NCBI GenBank assembly: GCA_014874385.1
Contig: JACWAE010000075.1
Span: forward strand, 17,695-81,694
Direction: 5' to 3'
DNA length: 64,000 nucleotides
From: Dehalococcoidia bacterium
Lineage (GTDB): Bacteria > Chloroflexota > Dehalococcoidia > SZUA-161
The position numbers were made by a program, and so were the translations under genes. Positions 9,990 to 19,924 of this stretch are shown piece after piece. Below the pieces are notes generated by a model. The model saw only the letters and a list, made by a program, of their open reading frames with translations, was not told the origin of the DNA and searched no databases. Within the stretch, counting starts at the first letter, position 1; each line of letters begins with the position of its first letter.

Positions 9990-10511
9990 ATGGAGTTTAT
10001 GGAGGTCATTCGCAAAAGGAGGAGCATCAGGAGATTCAAGCCCGATCCCGTCCCCGAAGAAGAGCTTAAATATATTCTGGAAGCTGCCAGACTAGCGCCC
10101 TCATGGGCTAATACCCAGTGCTGGCATTTCATAGTAGTGACCGACCCTGAAATCAAGGGGAAGATAGGCGAAGCTGGATTCAGATGGAGTGCCAGAGGTC
10201 CGGCGATGATAGTGGCCTGCGCCGACCCCGCACAGTCTGGTTTTAGAGAAGACCAGTATTACTATCTCACGGACATAGGCATCGCCCTGGAACACCTGGT
10301 GCTGGCAGCGGTGGACCGAGGCCTGGGCACATGCTGGGTAGTGGGTTTTCACGAGGACCAGGTAAAAGAAATACTGGGTATCCCTGAGAACATACGCGTC
10401 ATCGCACTAACTCCTCTGGGCTATCCTGCTGAAGAGCCGTCTGCCAGGAGCAGGAAGAGCCTTGAGCAGATATTCAGCTACAACCGGTACGAGCAAAAAC
10501 AGAGCAAATAA
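9990..10511 (+). CDS. Nitroreductase family protein
   Basis: MEVIRKRRSIRRFKPDPVP N-terminal FMN motif, GLGTCWVVGF, ALTPLGYPAE. Confidence 0.9.
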   Translation: MEFMEVIRKRRSIRRFKPDPVPEEELKYILEAARLAPSWANTQCWHFIVVTDPEIKGKIGEAGFRWSARGPAMIVACADPAQSGFREDQYYYLTDIGIALEHLVLAAVDRGLGTCWVVGFHEDQVKEILGIPENIRVIALTPLGYPAEEPSARSRKSLEQIFSYNRYEQKQSK

Positions 10512-10556
10512 TGCCGATAAGTTATCACGATATAAGCGACAATACAGGAGAAGAAA

Positions 10557-11153
10557 GTGGCAGATAGTTCTCAGCAAGGACATTACCACGCGGGCATGTC
10601 CAGCAAAGCATTTCTCAACGCAGAACGCGTTATCCAGGAAATCAGCCTTAAGAATGGTGATAAGTTCCTGGATGTCGGATGTGGAGAAGGGCGTTTCTCG
10701 CTTGCTGTCTCAAAGCTCGTCGGCAACAAGGGTAAAGTGTATGCTCTTGATAGCTACGAAAAATCGATTGCTGTCTTGAAAGAACAGATACATCGAGATA
10801 ATATCAGCAACATCGAAGCAATCGTAGCCGATGTGACCAAAAAGATGCCGCTGCCCGATGCCATTATAGATGTGTGCCTGATGGCAAACGTAATGCACGG
10901 CTTCCTCGCTAACGGAGAGGTACCGGCTGTCATGACAGAGGCAGCCAGAGTCATGAAGGTAGGAAGTACGCTCGTTGTAGTGGAGTTCAAGAAAATCGCT
11001 GGTCCTCCGGGTCCTCCCATATCCATAAGGATGACCCCTGAGGAACTTGAGAACCTGATATCTGGATACGGCTTCGAAAAGCTTAGGGCCGTTGAGGTTG
11101 GCCAGATTCACTATGCCGCCATGTTCCGTACCGTGCCCCGGCACAGTAACTGA
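10557..11153 (+). CDS. Class I SAM-dependent methyltransferase
   Basis: FLDVGCGEGRFSLAVSKLVG motif I, ALDSYEKSI, EAARVMKVGSTLVVVEFK. Confidence 0.85.
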   Translation: MADSSQQGHYHAGMSSKAFLNAERVIQEISLKNGDKFLDVGCGEGRFSLAVSKLVGNKGKVYALDSYEKSIAVLKEQIHRDNISNIEAIVADVTKKMPLPDAIIDVCLMANVMHGFLANGEVPAVMTEAARVMKVGSTLVVVEFKKIAGPPGPPISIRMTPEELENLISGYGFEKLRAVEVGQIHYAAMFRTVPRHSN

Positions 11154-11160
11154 GATAGCG

Positions 11161-11454
11161 TTAGGCTTCTGAGAACGGCTCCATCCAGAAAGAGAGATTA
11201 TCAATCCCTTGCTGGCATCTGAAAAGCTCCCTTATCTCATTTTGCTCTTCTTCATTAAGCGGCTTCTGGGAATCTAAGTAGCCTATAACCTGAGTAAAAG
11301 TAGAGGCGAACCTGCTGCCATCGTCACTCAGCGTGAATCTGCCGCATACATACAGGAGTTTTTTCCCCTTATGTTCTAACTCATTCCATTGATACCCGCT
11401 CAGCATGTCTCCATACCATTCTTCCCATTTTTTCTTAAATTCGTTGTCTATCAT
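11161..11454 (-). CDS. Hypothetical protein
   Basis: 98-aa frame starting MIDNEFKKKWEEWYGD; no family recognised. Confidence 0.45.
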   Translation of the reverse strand: MIDNEFKKKWEEWYGDMLSGYQWNELEHKGKKLLYVCGRFTLSDDGSRFASTFTQVIGYLDSQKPLNEEEQNEIRELFRCQQGIDNLSFWMEPFSEA

Positions 11455-11497
11455 GACAAATCTCCTCAAATGAATTATTTGACATAACAACCAGGGC

Positions 11498-11956
11498 TCA
11501 GCCACGGCTTGCCGACTTCATCGCCCTGCCCGCCTGCTCCAGAAAAACGTCCCTGTTGGCCGGGGATATGACCACATTGCAGCCCCTGCTGCGCCTTATC
11601 TCCACCACGTTTTTAGACGAGGTAGCGAAACGGACCCCGCTGTAGGCAAACGCTTTCGCTCCCGAAGCAGACCTGACCTCCTCTATCGTGGAGAAAGGGA
11701 TATTCCAGGCGAAAGGCCCTCCGAAAACTATTCTGATCTTATCGCTGTATATCTGATAGCGCTGTGGCATGATTACCCTAAATAGCAGCGCATAGAAGAC
11801 GGCTATCCCGAACATCCCGAAAGCATCCGCCTTATTCTGGAAAAGTAGAACGCCGCCCATCACCAGAAACAAAACCAGGATGCCCCCCAGTAGTATCTTG
11901 AGCCATAGGTCCATTCCGGGTTTGTCCTCATAAAGCAAGAAAGCCGGACTTTTCAT
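11498..11956 (-). CDS. Membrane protein with PH-like domain
   Basis: Two hydrophobic helices, then RYQIYSDKIRIVFGGPFAWNIPFSTIEEVR. Confidence 0.5.
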   Translation of the reverse strand: MKSPAFLLYEDKPGMDLWLKILLGGILVLFLVMGGVLLFQNKADAFGMFGIAVFYALLFRVIMPQRYQIYSDKIRIVFGGPFAWNIPFSTIEEVRSASGAKAFAYSGVRFATSSKNVVEIRRSRGCNVVISPANRDVFLEQAGRAMKSASRG

Positions 11957-12115
11957 CTTAATGCCTGATTCAATTTAAACATATCACGCACCTGCCTGTC
12001 CAGGGGTTTGTCCATACCCTTCAAAAATAACGGTGAAAGCTATGAGGCAGCTGGTGATAATCAACAGAGCTACGGCATCTGGAAAATCTCCGGAGTGGAA
12101 TCATTCTCTGGTTGC

Positions 12116-12910
12116 TCATACCGTGAACCTGGCGACCCTTGGTGCTTCTAATAGCTCCCATCTGCCTTTTACGCCGCTGTCCAGCGCAGCCACCTCAATA
12201 TGCAGCATGGCGATACCGCAATCAAGGCGCTTGGATACGCCAAAGTCCAGCAGGGGGCTGTCTACCGAGACCGTGATACTGTCAGGTTCCACATTAAAGC
12301 GCCACGGCTGCCTGTTCACAGCGGAAGGCGCCAGCCTTGCAGCCTCCAGAGCAGCCTTAATCCAATTGGGCCATTCCTTCTCACCCAGCCCCGAAACCAT
12401 CTCCGCCAGTGGTTTGCGCCGGTGGAACATCCCGAAGCCCGTCTGCGCCCTTTCCCCCAAAGAGGAGACCTTTGCGGTGTGACCCACAGGGGTTACTGCA
12501 AATACTCTCTCTTTTTCTCCAGCGCTGACTGCTGATTCAGCGACCTCGCGGCGGAAAAACATAGAACCACCCACCCAGCACGTGCCCAGTCCCATAGCCG
12601 TGGCTTCGAGGACAATACCCTCTCCCGTATAGCCGATCTTCTCGTTGACATAAGGATCGTCAATATCCCCGATGAAAGCGATGAGAGAGGGAGCGCCTTT
12701 GACCTTGCCGTACGAGCCGGCTATGCCCCTGAGTACTCTGTCGGGTGATTCGGAGACCATCTCGGCACGAGCCTCAGTGTAGGGTCGGAATCCCCCGCAA
12801 ACCGTTTGAAGCTGGTTCAGTTGAGCTGGCTCCAAAGGGATGGAGTCGTATCTGCGTCTTGACCTTCTGAGCGGTATGGCATCATGCCATCGGGAAAACG
12901 GTATCTCCAT
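12116..12910 (-). CDS. Nitroreductase-family protein (TM-nitroreductase-like)
   Basis: AIPLRRSRRRYDSIPLEPAQLNQL, AMGLGTCWVGGSMF, ALEAARLAPSAVNRQPWRF. Confidence 0.8.
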   Translation of the reverse strand: MEIPFSRWHDAIPLRRSRRRYDSIPLEPAQLNQLQTVCGGFRPYTEARAEMVSESPDRVLRGIAGSYGKVKGAPSLIAFIGDIDDPYVNEKIGYTGEGIVLEATAMGLGTCWVGGSMFFRREVAESAVSAGEKERVFAVTPVGHTAKVSSLGERAQTGFGMFHRRKPLAEMVSGLGEKEWPNWIKAALEAARLAPSAVNRQPWRFNVEPDSITVSVDSPLLDFGVSKRLDCGIAMLHIEVAALDSGVKGRWELLEAPRVARFTV

Positions 12911-13008
12911 GTATGTTACGCTCTTTTCAATGGCATGATGGCACTTTTTGAATAAAACTGCAATGATAAGGTGCGTAAGGTAATGCCATGAAGTGAACAG
13001 TGATATAA

Positions 13009-14112
13009 CTAACTCAGCAAAGTCTTCTGGGTCTCCTCATCGAAGGCCTGCATGTTAGCCATATTGAAGACGAGTTCGATCTCTTGTCCGGGCCTTGCCG
13101 GCGTGCGAGCATCGACCCGTGCTAAAAATGGCTTGTCGTCGCTTAACATATGGAGGAAGAACTCGTTCCCCATTAACTCGGTAACATCCACCTTGGCACG
13201 GATTGACGAGGCAATTATTCCCGGTGCCATGTATGCCGGAGAATGGATATCTTCCGGCCGGATGCCGAAAACGATTTTTTTGTCCAGGTATTTATCAAGT
13301 ATGCCCGCTTTTTCTTTGGGCACTGGCATCTGGAATGTCCCCGCATCCAGATAAATACCGTCCTGCCCGCTTTTCACAATTACATCGAAGAAGTTCATCG
13401 CTGGACTTCCGATGAAGCCCGCCACGAAGACGTTGCCAGGCTTTTCATACAGCTCCTGAGGTTTGCCGACCTGCTGCAAAACACCCGTTTTCATCACAGC
13501 GATGACCGTAGCCATAGTCATGGCTTCCACCTGGTCGTGGGTTACGTAAATGAAGGTAGTGCCCAGCCGCTGGTAGAGTTTGCTCAGCTCAGCGCGAGTC
13601 TGCACCCGGAGTTTTGCATCGAGATTGGAGAGAGGCTCATCGAGCAAGAACACCACTGGCTCCCGCACAATGGCTCGTCCCAGTGCCACTCGCTGGCGCT
13701 GTCCCCCGGAGAGCTGACGGGGCTTTCGTTTAAGCAGTTCCTCGATCCCCAGAATTCGTGCTGCTTCCTTTACTCTGCGCTCTATCTCAGGCTTAGGAGT
13801 TTTCCTAAGGCTGAGGCCGAACGCCATGTTATCGCGTACCGACATGTGCGGATAAAGGGCATATGATTGAAACACCATCGCTATGTCCCGGTCCTTGGGA
13901 GCTACATCATTGACCAGTTTTTCCCCGATATATATATTGCCGCTGGTGGGTACTTCCAGGCCTGAGATGAGGCGTAAAGCAGTGGTTTTTCCACAGCCAG
14001 AAGGCCCGACCAGGACCAGAAACTCCTTGTCGGGTATAGTTAGAGTCAAGTCGTTGACTGCTACAGTCTCACCGAATCGCTTGGTAATGTGCTCAAAACG
14101 TACTTCAGACAT
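13009..14112 (-). CDS. Sugar ABC transporter ATP-binding protein (MalK/UgpC type)
   Basis: Walker A GPSGCGKTT, signature LSGGQRQRVALGRA, Walker B VFLLDEPLSNLD, C-terminal TOBE-like region. Confidence 0.95.
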   Translation of the reverse strand: MSEVRFEHITKRFGETVAVNDLTLTIPDKEFLVLVGPSGCGKTTALRLISGLEVPTSGNIYIGEKLVNDVAPKDRDIAMVFQSYALYPHMSVRDNMAFGLSLRKTPKPEIERRVKEAARILGIEELLKRKPRQLSGGQRQRVALGRAIVREPVVFLLDEPLSNLDAKLRVQTRAELSKLYQRLGTTFIYVTHDQVEAMTMATVIAVMKTGVLQQVGKPQELYEKPGNVFVAGFIGSPAMNFFDVIVKSGQDGIYLDAGTFQMPVPKEKAGILDKYLDKKIVFGIRPEDIHSPAYMAPGIIASSIRAKVDVTELMGNEFFLHMLSDDKPFLARVDARTPARPGQEIELVFNMANMQAFDEETQKTLLS

Positions 14113-14205
14113 ATCTCAATACCTATTTGGAACCGAACTTTGATTAACTGAATCAAAAGACCGATTACAAATTTTATCCTTTCCGCTGCTTTAAGTAAAC
14201 CGCTC

Positions 14206-15102
14206 CTACCCTTTAAGCGCTCCCGCTGTGATGCCCTCGACAAAGTACCGCTGCAGCGCGAAGAAGACGATCAGCGGTAATATCATCGAGATGAATGCGG
14301 CCGCAGTGAGCAGCTGCCACTGCGTGCCAAAAGAGCTGACCAGATTGTTTATTGTCAGGGTCATCGGCGCCTTGCTGGGAACCTGCAGGTAGACAAGAGC
14401 GACCAGCAGGTCATTCCATACCCAGAGGAACTGGAAAATAGCCAGCGAGGCGATTGCCGGAACCGACAATGGCAAGATTAGTCGGTAAAACACCCGCATA
14501 TTCGAGGCGCCGTCGAGATACGCCGATTCCAGCAGCTCTTTCGGCAGAGTGCCAAAAAACGTCGTCAGCAAGAAAACCGCAAAGGGCAGACCATAAGCAG
14601 TGTGTGCCAACCATATCCCAGGGAAACTACCCACTAAATGTGTATCTGTAAAGAAGCGCAATATCGGTATCAGGGTCGCCTGGATGGGCACAACAATCAG
14701 GGCGACCACCAAGATGAATAGAATGTTGCGTCCCGGGAATTTCATCCAGGCAAATGCGAATCCGGCGAAGGCCGCCACTATTACAGGAATTATTGTTCCG
14801 GGTACGGAGATTATCAGGCTGTTGATGAAGCTGCGTCCCATCCCATTCTGCGAAATTACAGTACTGTAGTTGTCCAGAGTGAACTTGAAAGGAGTTTGGA
14901 ATGCCGTCCACCATCCTGACGCGGCTACCTCTGTTGAGGGGCGGAAAGAGCTTACCAGCAAGCCAATGGTCGGAGTCAGCCACAATAAGCCTATGACGAT
15001 TATAATGACATGCAGGGGCAATCTTGAGAGGAACCTTCTCAGATGCACCAATATTCTCAAGAAGGTAGGCCTCATATCTACTGCTTCTTCAGCAGTACTC
15101 AT
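14206..15102 (-). CDS. Carbohydrate ABC transporter permease (MalG type)
   Basis: Six hydrophobic helices; EAA-type loop ELLESAYLDGASNMRVFYRLILPLSVPAI. Confidence 0.9.
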   Translation of the reverse strand: MSTAEEAVDMRPTFLRILVHLRRFLSRLPLHVIIIVIGLLWLTPTIGLLVSSFRPSTEVAASGWWTAFQTPFKFTLDNYSTVISQNGMGRSFINSLIISVPGTIIPVIVAAFAGFAFAWMKFPGRNILFILVVALIVVPIQATLIPILRFFTDTHLVGSFPGIWLAHTAYGLPFAVFLLTTFFGTLPKELLESAYLDGASNMRVFYRLILPLSVPAIASLAIFQFLWVWNDLLVALVYLQVPSKAPMTLTINNLVSSFGTQWQLLTAAAFISMILPLIVFFALQRYFVEGITAGALKG

Positions 15103-16076
15103 TCCGTCCCTCCTTGAAATCTAACGCGGCGAATGCTGATGAACATTATGGGCAATATTGCCACAAAAAGTAACACAGCAAGAGCGCCGGCCTTGCCAAA
15201 ATCCGAATAATTAAACATCTCTTTGTACATCATGGTGGCTATTACATCTGTGTTGAAGTTGCCCGACGTCATCACCCACACTATGTCGAAGATCTTTAAG
15301 GCCTGGATGACCAGCGTAATCACGACAAGTGCAATCGTGGGAGCCAGCATTGGAATAATGATTCGCCGCGCTACCTGCAGTTCGTTCGCTCCGTCCACTC
15401 GCGCCGCTTCGATTACTTCGGTGGATATGCTCTTCAAGCCGGCAGAGAGAACTACCATAGCAAATCCTGTCCACATCCAGACGCCCACTATTATGATGGC
15501 AACGTTGTTGGTGTGAAATGGCGCCGGTAATATATGGTTAGTAAAAGGGACCGCCTGCTGCACCAGCCAGGCCTGGGGCTGAAGGCCGACCTTTGTGGTG
15601 ATCTCGTTGACAAGTCCAATTTGTTCGAACCCACCCGGTTTATAAGCGTACATAAACCTCCAGATAACGGATGCAGCCACAAAGGAGATAGCCATGGGAA
15701 TAAAAATAACTGCCTTTGCTACAGCCTCATATCGCACCCGTCCGGTCAGGATAGCGAAGAGGAGACCAAGGCCGACAGCGAGTAAAGTGAACAACGCTAT
15801 CCACAATATGTTGTTAAATATAGCATCCAGTGTGATCCGGTTGGTGAAGACGTAGATGTAGTTGCTAAAACCAACGTACGAAGAAGAATTCGCGTTCATG
15901 AAGCTCAGACGTATAGTGGCGACTACGGGATAGACCAGGAATATTGAGAGAAAGAGAAACGCCGGCAGCAGCCACAGCCAGGTAGATAAACGCCCTCGCC
16001 TGTTGATGGAGCGCCAATTTACGTGGATTTTGCCGGTGAGCCGGCTCCTGATGGTTGAACGGTGGCGGTCATTCAT
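15099..16076 (-). CDS. Carbohydrate ABC transporter permease (MalF type)
   Basis: EAA loop EVIEAARVDGANELQVARRIIIPMLAPTI; adjacent to MalG-type gene. Confidence 0.9.
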   Translation of the reverse strand: MNDRHRSTIRSRLTGKIHVNWRSINRRGRLSTWLWLLPAFLFLSIFLVYPVVATIRLSFMNANSSSYVGFSNYIYVFTNRITLDAIFNNILWIALFTLLAVGLGLLFAILTGRVRYEAVAKAVIFIPMAISFVAASVIWRFMYAYKPGGFEQIGLVNEITTKVGLQPQAWLVQQAVPFTNHILPAPFHTNNVAIIIVGVWMWTGFAMVVLSAGLKSISTEVIEAARVDGANELQVARRIIIPMLAPTIALVVITLVIQALKIFDIVWVMTSGNFNTDVIATMMYKEMFNYSDFGKAGALAVLLFVAILPIMFISIRRVRFQGGTE

Positions 16077-16101
16077 TGCATAACCATATCACGATACTGT
16101 T

Positions 16102-16137
16102 GCGGGGCAACCCCAATGGTTTTAAGGATTGCCCCGC
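16102..16137 (-). promoter_or_regulatory. Intergenic stem-loop between binding-protein and MalF-type permease genes
   Basis: gcggggcaa pairs with ttgccccgc (9 bp). Confidence 0.6.
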
Positions 16138-16180
16138 GCTTCTTCGGGCAGCAATTCGTTAGACTTTTACGCTTATTTCA

Positions 16181-17515
16181 TCAATAGTTGGCTACAGCCA
16201 CAGACTCGATGTTCTGCAGGATACTATCGAGCTGGTCCGGATTCTGCAGGTAGTTCAGGACACCGGCCCAAAACGCATTCTCCACCGGTGCAGGCATAGC
16301 ATCATCCTGGCTGAAGCGGAAGATAGCAGCACTGCTCAGCTGCTTTGCTGCATTTTGCGTTACGATGTTGGGGTAATCGCTCAGCGGGACCTTGTTATTG
16401 ACCGAGGTGAAGCCGCCGCGCTTTACCCAGATGGCCTGCGCGCCTGCGGTAGATAGGTAGGTGACTAACGAGCGGACAGCCGGCGTATCCTTGAACGCTA
16501 CCACCAGGTCAGCACCGCCGGTTACCGCGTTCTGGTAAGCAGAGCTAATGACGGGGAAGGGGTAGAAGTTGTAGTCCGCACCGGCCACCAGGCTGGGGAA
16601 TTGCGTTGAGATGAACCCAGCTGCGAAGTCTCCCAAATAGTCCATAGCTGCCTTGGGTGGTGTCTCATAGGGCAGGTAAGTGCCGTCCTGGAAGTTTGTG
16701 GCTAGAATCGCAGTAGCTCCTCCAGGAACATAGCCCTGGGTCAATGCAACCTGGCCGAACATCTGGAAGGCGTCCTTGACCCTTGGATCTGTCCAGGGAA
16801 TCTGGTGGTTGACCCACTGGTCGCTGACGTCAGGGCCGTACTTACTTAACAGAATCTGATCGATCCAGTCGGCACCCGGCCAGCCGCTAGCCGCGCCGCT
16901 TTCCACCGCTATGGACCACGGGTATGCCGGTGTCGCCTTCGCCGCTACGATTTGATCGGAAAGCGCTATCATTTCATCCCAGGTCTGGGGAGTGGTCCAG
17001 TTGTTAGCTGTAAACGTTTTGGGGTTGTACCATATAGTCCCCTTGCTAGAGGCTTTCATGAAGATGGCATACAAGTTCCCACTCACAGTTCCGAGATCGA
17101 CCCACCCTTTCGCATAGTCCTGGTTGATCGTTGTCATGTCGAGGAAATTATTCAGTGGTATCAAATCTCCTTCATTGGCCAGTGTCTGCATCAGCCCCGG
17201 ATTGGGGAGTATAGCGATGTCAGGAGGGGTACCAGCCTCTATGCGAGTCTTAAGGATAGCATTCAGGTCTCGAGTACCGGTAAAATATACGATACCACCT
17301 GTATCATGTTGCCACGGCTCGACCATGGCGTTGAAACTAGCCAGCTCTTCGCCTCCCCACGTTCCGAGTACCTCAACGTCGCCAATCGGCGATACGGTAG
17401 GTGTGGGAGTCGTCGTGGGCGTTGTCGTACAGGCAAAAGAGCCCAGCAAAGCCACGACAATCACCATCACCACCCCCAGCCAGAGCTTGCCGCGATGTAA
17501 TGGAACCTTTCTCAT
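16181..17515 (-). CDS. Extracellular sugar-binding lipoprotein of ABC transporter
   Basis: Lipoprotein signal (VVALLGSFAC), Thr/Pro linker, periplasmic binding-protein body. Confidence 0.9.
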   Translation of the reverse strand: MRKVPLHRGKLWLGVVMVIVVALLGSFACTTTPTTTPTPTVSPIGDVEVLGTWGGEELASFNAMVEPWQHDTGGIVYFTGTRDLNAILKTRIEAGTPPDIAILPNPGLMQTLANEGDLIPLNNFLDMTTINQDYAKGWVDLGTVSGNLYAIFMKASSKGTIWYNPKTFTANNWTTPQTWDEMIALSDQIVAAKATPAYPWSIAVESGAASGWPGADWIDQILLSKYGPDVSDQWVNHQIPWTDPRVKDAFQMFGQVALTQGYVPGGATAILATNFQDGTYLPYETPPKAAMDYLGDFAAGFISTQFPSLVAGADYNFYPFPVISSAYQNAVTGGADLVVAFKDTPAVRSLVTYLSTAGAQAIWVKRGGFTSVNNKVPLSDYPNIVTQNAAKQLSSAAIFRFSQDDAMPAPVENAFWAGVLNYLQNPDQLDSILQNIESVAVANY

Positions 17516-17761
17516 TACGGATACCTCCTTTCATTGTGCTGCCCAAAAGAATCGTATCAGATTATAGATTACAAAGTCATAACATGTAACACTTGAAATG
17601 TCAAATTTTCATTACATTTCTTAATTTTATGCACGAGGTTAAGACATAGTACTTCTCCTGGACAGACCTCGGACATTTTCAAACACGAAATTCTCGCCAG
17701 GTTGGGAAAGAGGTTGTAAGCACTCTCTCAGATATGGTAATATTGATGCTCATTTTGTGTT

Positions 17762-18592
17762 ATGATTAAGTGTCAAATAAGGTACAAGCGGATGCAACGC
17801 AGGCATAGTTCAGGCAAAACAATCGTAGTCAAGATCGGCGGCTCGACGCTGGGCAGTCACGACACCACGCTCGATGACTTGGTGTCCCTCCAGAAGAAAG
17901 GCATCCTGCCCGTAGTTGTTCACGGCGGCGGCAGCAAGATCACCGAGTGGCTCAAGAAAATGGGGGCTGCCACCACCTTCGTCCGTGGCATGAGGATGAC
18001 CGATGCCGCAACTCTCGAGGTGGTCATCGCCGTGCTCGCCGGGCTGGTCAACAAGGAGCTTGTGGCTGCAATCATGTCCAGGGGTGGCAAAGCTATCGGA
18101 CTGAGCGGTGTAGATGGCGGACTGATTCAGGGCAGGGTGGAGAACCCCGAGCTTGGCTATGTGGGCGAGGTAGTGAAAGTCAATGCCGAACCTGTTAAAG
18201 CTGTTCTCAGCGCCGGATATATCCCTGTGATCGCTCCCGGCGGATTAAGGGCAGCGAGCGGGGACAGCGACCCCGTGAAGCTTCTTAACATAAATGGGGA
18301 TGTCGTGGCCAGCGAGATCGCAGGTGCGCTTAAGGCGGAGAGGCTTATCTTCCTCACCGATGTACCAGGGGTACGTGACAGCGAGGGTAAATTCCTGCCC
18401 GGGCTATCCGCCGCTGAAGCTAAGAACATGATAGCCTCCGGGGTTATCTCGGGGGGCATGATACCCAAGGTGGAGGCATGTCTTAATGCCCTCTCGCGTG
18501 TGCCCTCGACTCAGATTGTCGACGGCCGCTCCGCCCGTGCACTGCTCTCCGCCATCGAAGAGGAGAACATAGGAACAAGAATCGAGCCATAA
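17762..18592 (+). CDS. argB: Acetylglutamate kinase
   Basis: VVKIGGSTL, VVHGGGSKI, VRGMRMTDAATLEVV, LTDVPGV; ATG at 17792 is an alternative start. Confidence 0.95.
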   Translation: MIKCQIRYKRMQRRHSSGKTIVVKIGGSTLGSHDTTLDDLVSLQKKGILPVVVHGGGSKITEWLKKMGAATTFVRGMRMTDAATLEVVIAVLAGLVNKELVAAIMSRGGKAIGLSGVDGGLIQGRVENPELGYVGEVVKVNAEPVKAVLSAGYIPVIAPGGLRAASGDSDPVKLLNINGDVVASEIAGALKAERLIFLTDVPGVRDSEGKFLPGLSAAEAKNMIASGVISGGMIPKVEACLNALSRVPSTQIVDGRSARALLSAIEEENIGTRIEP

Positions 18593-18604
18593 TTTCAGAA
18601 TGTA

Positions 18605-18658
18605 GGGGCGAGGTGACCTCGCCCAAGTAGCCCGTTCGCCCTGAGCCTGTCGAAGGGC
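18605..18658. repeat. Intergenic palindromic repeat (GTAGGGGCG type) followed by CCTGAGC/GTCGAAGGG repeat
   Basis: gggcgaggtgacctcgccc then cgttcgccctgagcctgtcgaaggg. Confidence 0.7.
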
Positions 18659-18687
18659 AAATCACCATAGAAGGTTAGGATAAGGAA

Positions 18688-19869
18688 ATGACCGACTGGC
18701 AGAAACTCGAAAAAAATTACTTTATGCCCACCATCAAACGCATGCCTGTGACCCTGGTCAAGGGCAAAGGGGTGCAGGTGTGGGACGACAAAGGCAGGGA
18801 ATACCTGGACTTCACTGCAGGCTGGGGAGTGAACAGCCTGGGACACTGCCACCCTGTGTTGGTAAAAGCTCTCACTGAGCAAGCCAAAACCCTCATCCAG
18901 ACATCTAACCAGTTTTACACCATACCCCAGATACAGCTCGCCGGGCTGCTTATAGAGAATAGCTGCTTTGACAAAGTATTTTTCTGCAACAGCGGCGCCG
19001 AGGCCAACGAGGGCGCGGTGAAGCTGGCCCGCCGCTATGGTAAGCTCCATCTGAACGGCGCTTACAAGGTGGTCACCGCGTTGAACTCCTTCCACGGGCG
19101 TACACTGGCGATGACCGCTGCCACCGGACAACGCAAATTCCATGAGCCGTATTTGCCCATCCCCGACGGCTTCATAAACGTGGAGTACAATAACATCGGC
19201 GCTATCAAGAAAGGAACCTCTTCACAGACTTGCGCTGTGATGCTGGAGCCTGTCCAGGGCGAGGGCGGCGTCAATATCCCGGATGACAGTTATCTCAAAG
19301 CAGTGCGGGCCTGGTGCGACCGGAAGGGGATTCTTCTCATCCTCGACGAGGTACAGACAGGGATAGGACGCATCGGGACACTCTTTGGCTACGAGCAATT
19401 CAATGTCGAGCCCGATATTATCACCCTGGCCAAAGGACTGGGCGGGGGCATACCCATCGGGGCGTTCCTGGCTAAAGAGAAAGCGGCCGTCTTTGCTCTG
19501 GGCGAGCATGGCTCCACCTTCGGCGGAAACCCGCTGGCCTGCGCTGTGGGCTACGCAACCTTGCAGTTTGTCATCGAAAATGATATACCAGATAAGGTGA
19601 AAAGGAACGGAGCTTACCTGCTATCCCAGCTTAACAAGCTCAAGTCTAAATACGATTTCATCGTAGAGGTGCGAGGTCGCGGGCTTCTGGCTGCCATCCA
19701 GTTCAATAGCGACCTCACCCAGGATATAGTTAAATCATGTATGGAGCGCGGGCTCCTGCTCAATCCGGTGAAACCGAACGCTATTCGCTTCATGCCTCCG
19801 CTGACCGTAGCCAAAAAGGATATAGACGCAGCGATAGGCATACTGGATAAAGTTCTGGCAAAAGCGTAG
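18688..19869 (+). CDS. argD: Acetylornithine aminotransferase
   Basis: Class III PLP aminotransferase: FFCNSGAEANEGAVKLAR, LILDEVQTGIGRIGTLFGYE, TLAKGLGGGIPIGA. Confidence 0.93.
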   Translation: MTDWQKLEKNYFMPTIKRMPVTLVKGKGVQVWDDKGREYLDFTAGWGVNSLGHCHPVLVKALTEQAKTLIQTSNQFYTIPQIQLAGLLIENSCFDKVFFCNSGAEANEGAVKLARRYGKLHLNGAYKVVTALNSFHGRTLAMTAATGQRKFHEPYLPIPDGFINVEYNNIGAIKKGTSSQTCAVMLEPVQGEGGVNIPDDSYLKAVRAWCDRKGILLILDEVQTGIGRIGTLFGYEQFNVEPDIITLAKGLGGGIPIGAFLAKEKAAVFALGEHGSTFGGNPLACAVGYATLQFVIENDIPDKVKRNGAYLLSQLNKLKSKYDFIVEVRGRGLLAAIQFNSDLTQDIVKSCMERGLLLNPVKPNAIRFMPPLTVAKKDIDAAIGILDKVLAKA

Positions 19870-19924
19870 GGGCGAGGTTGCCTCGCCCTGGAAACCAAAG
19901 GTGAACGGAAAGCGAGGAACAACA

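Noticed and set aside
13243-13866. 207-aa plus-strand ORF
   Set aside because: Antisense shadow of the ABC ATPase gene.
18595-19143. 182-aa minus-strand ORF
   Set aside because: Antisense shadow of argD.
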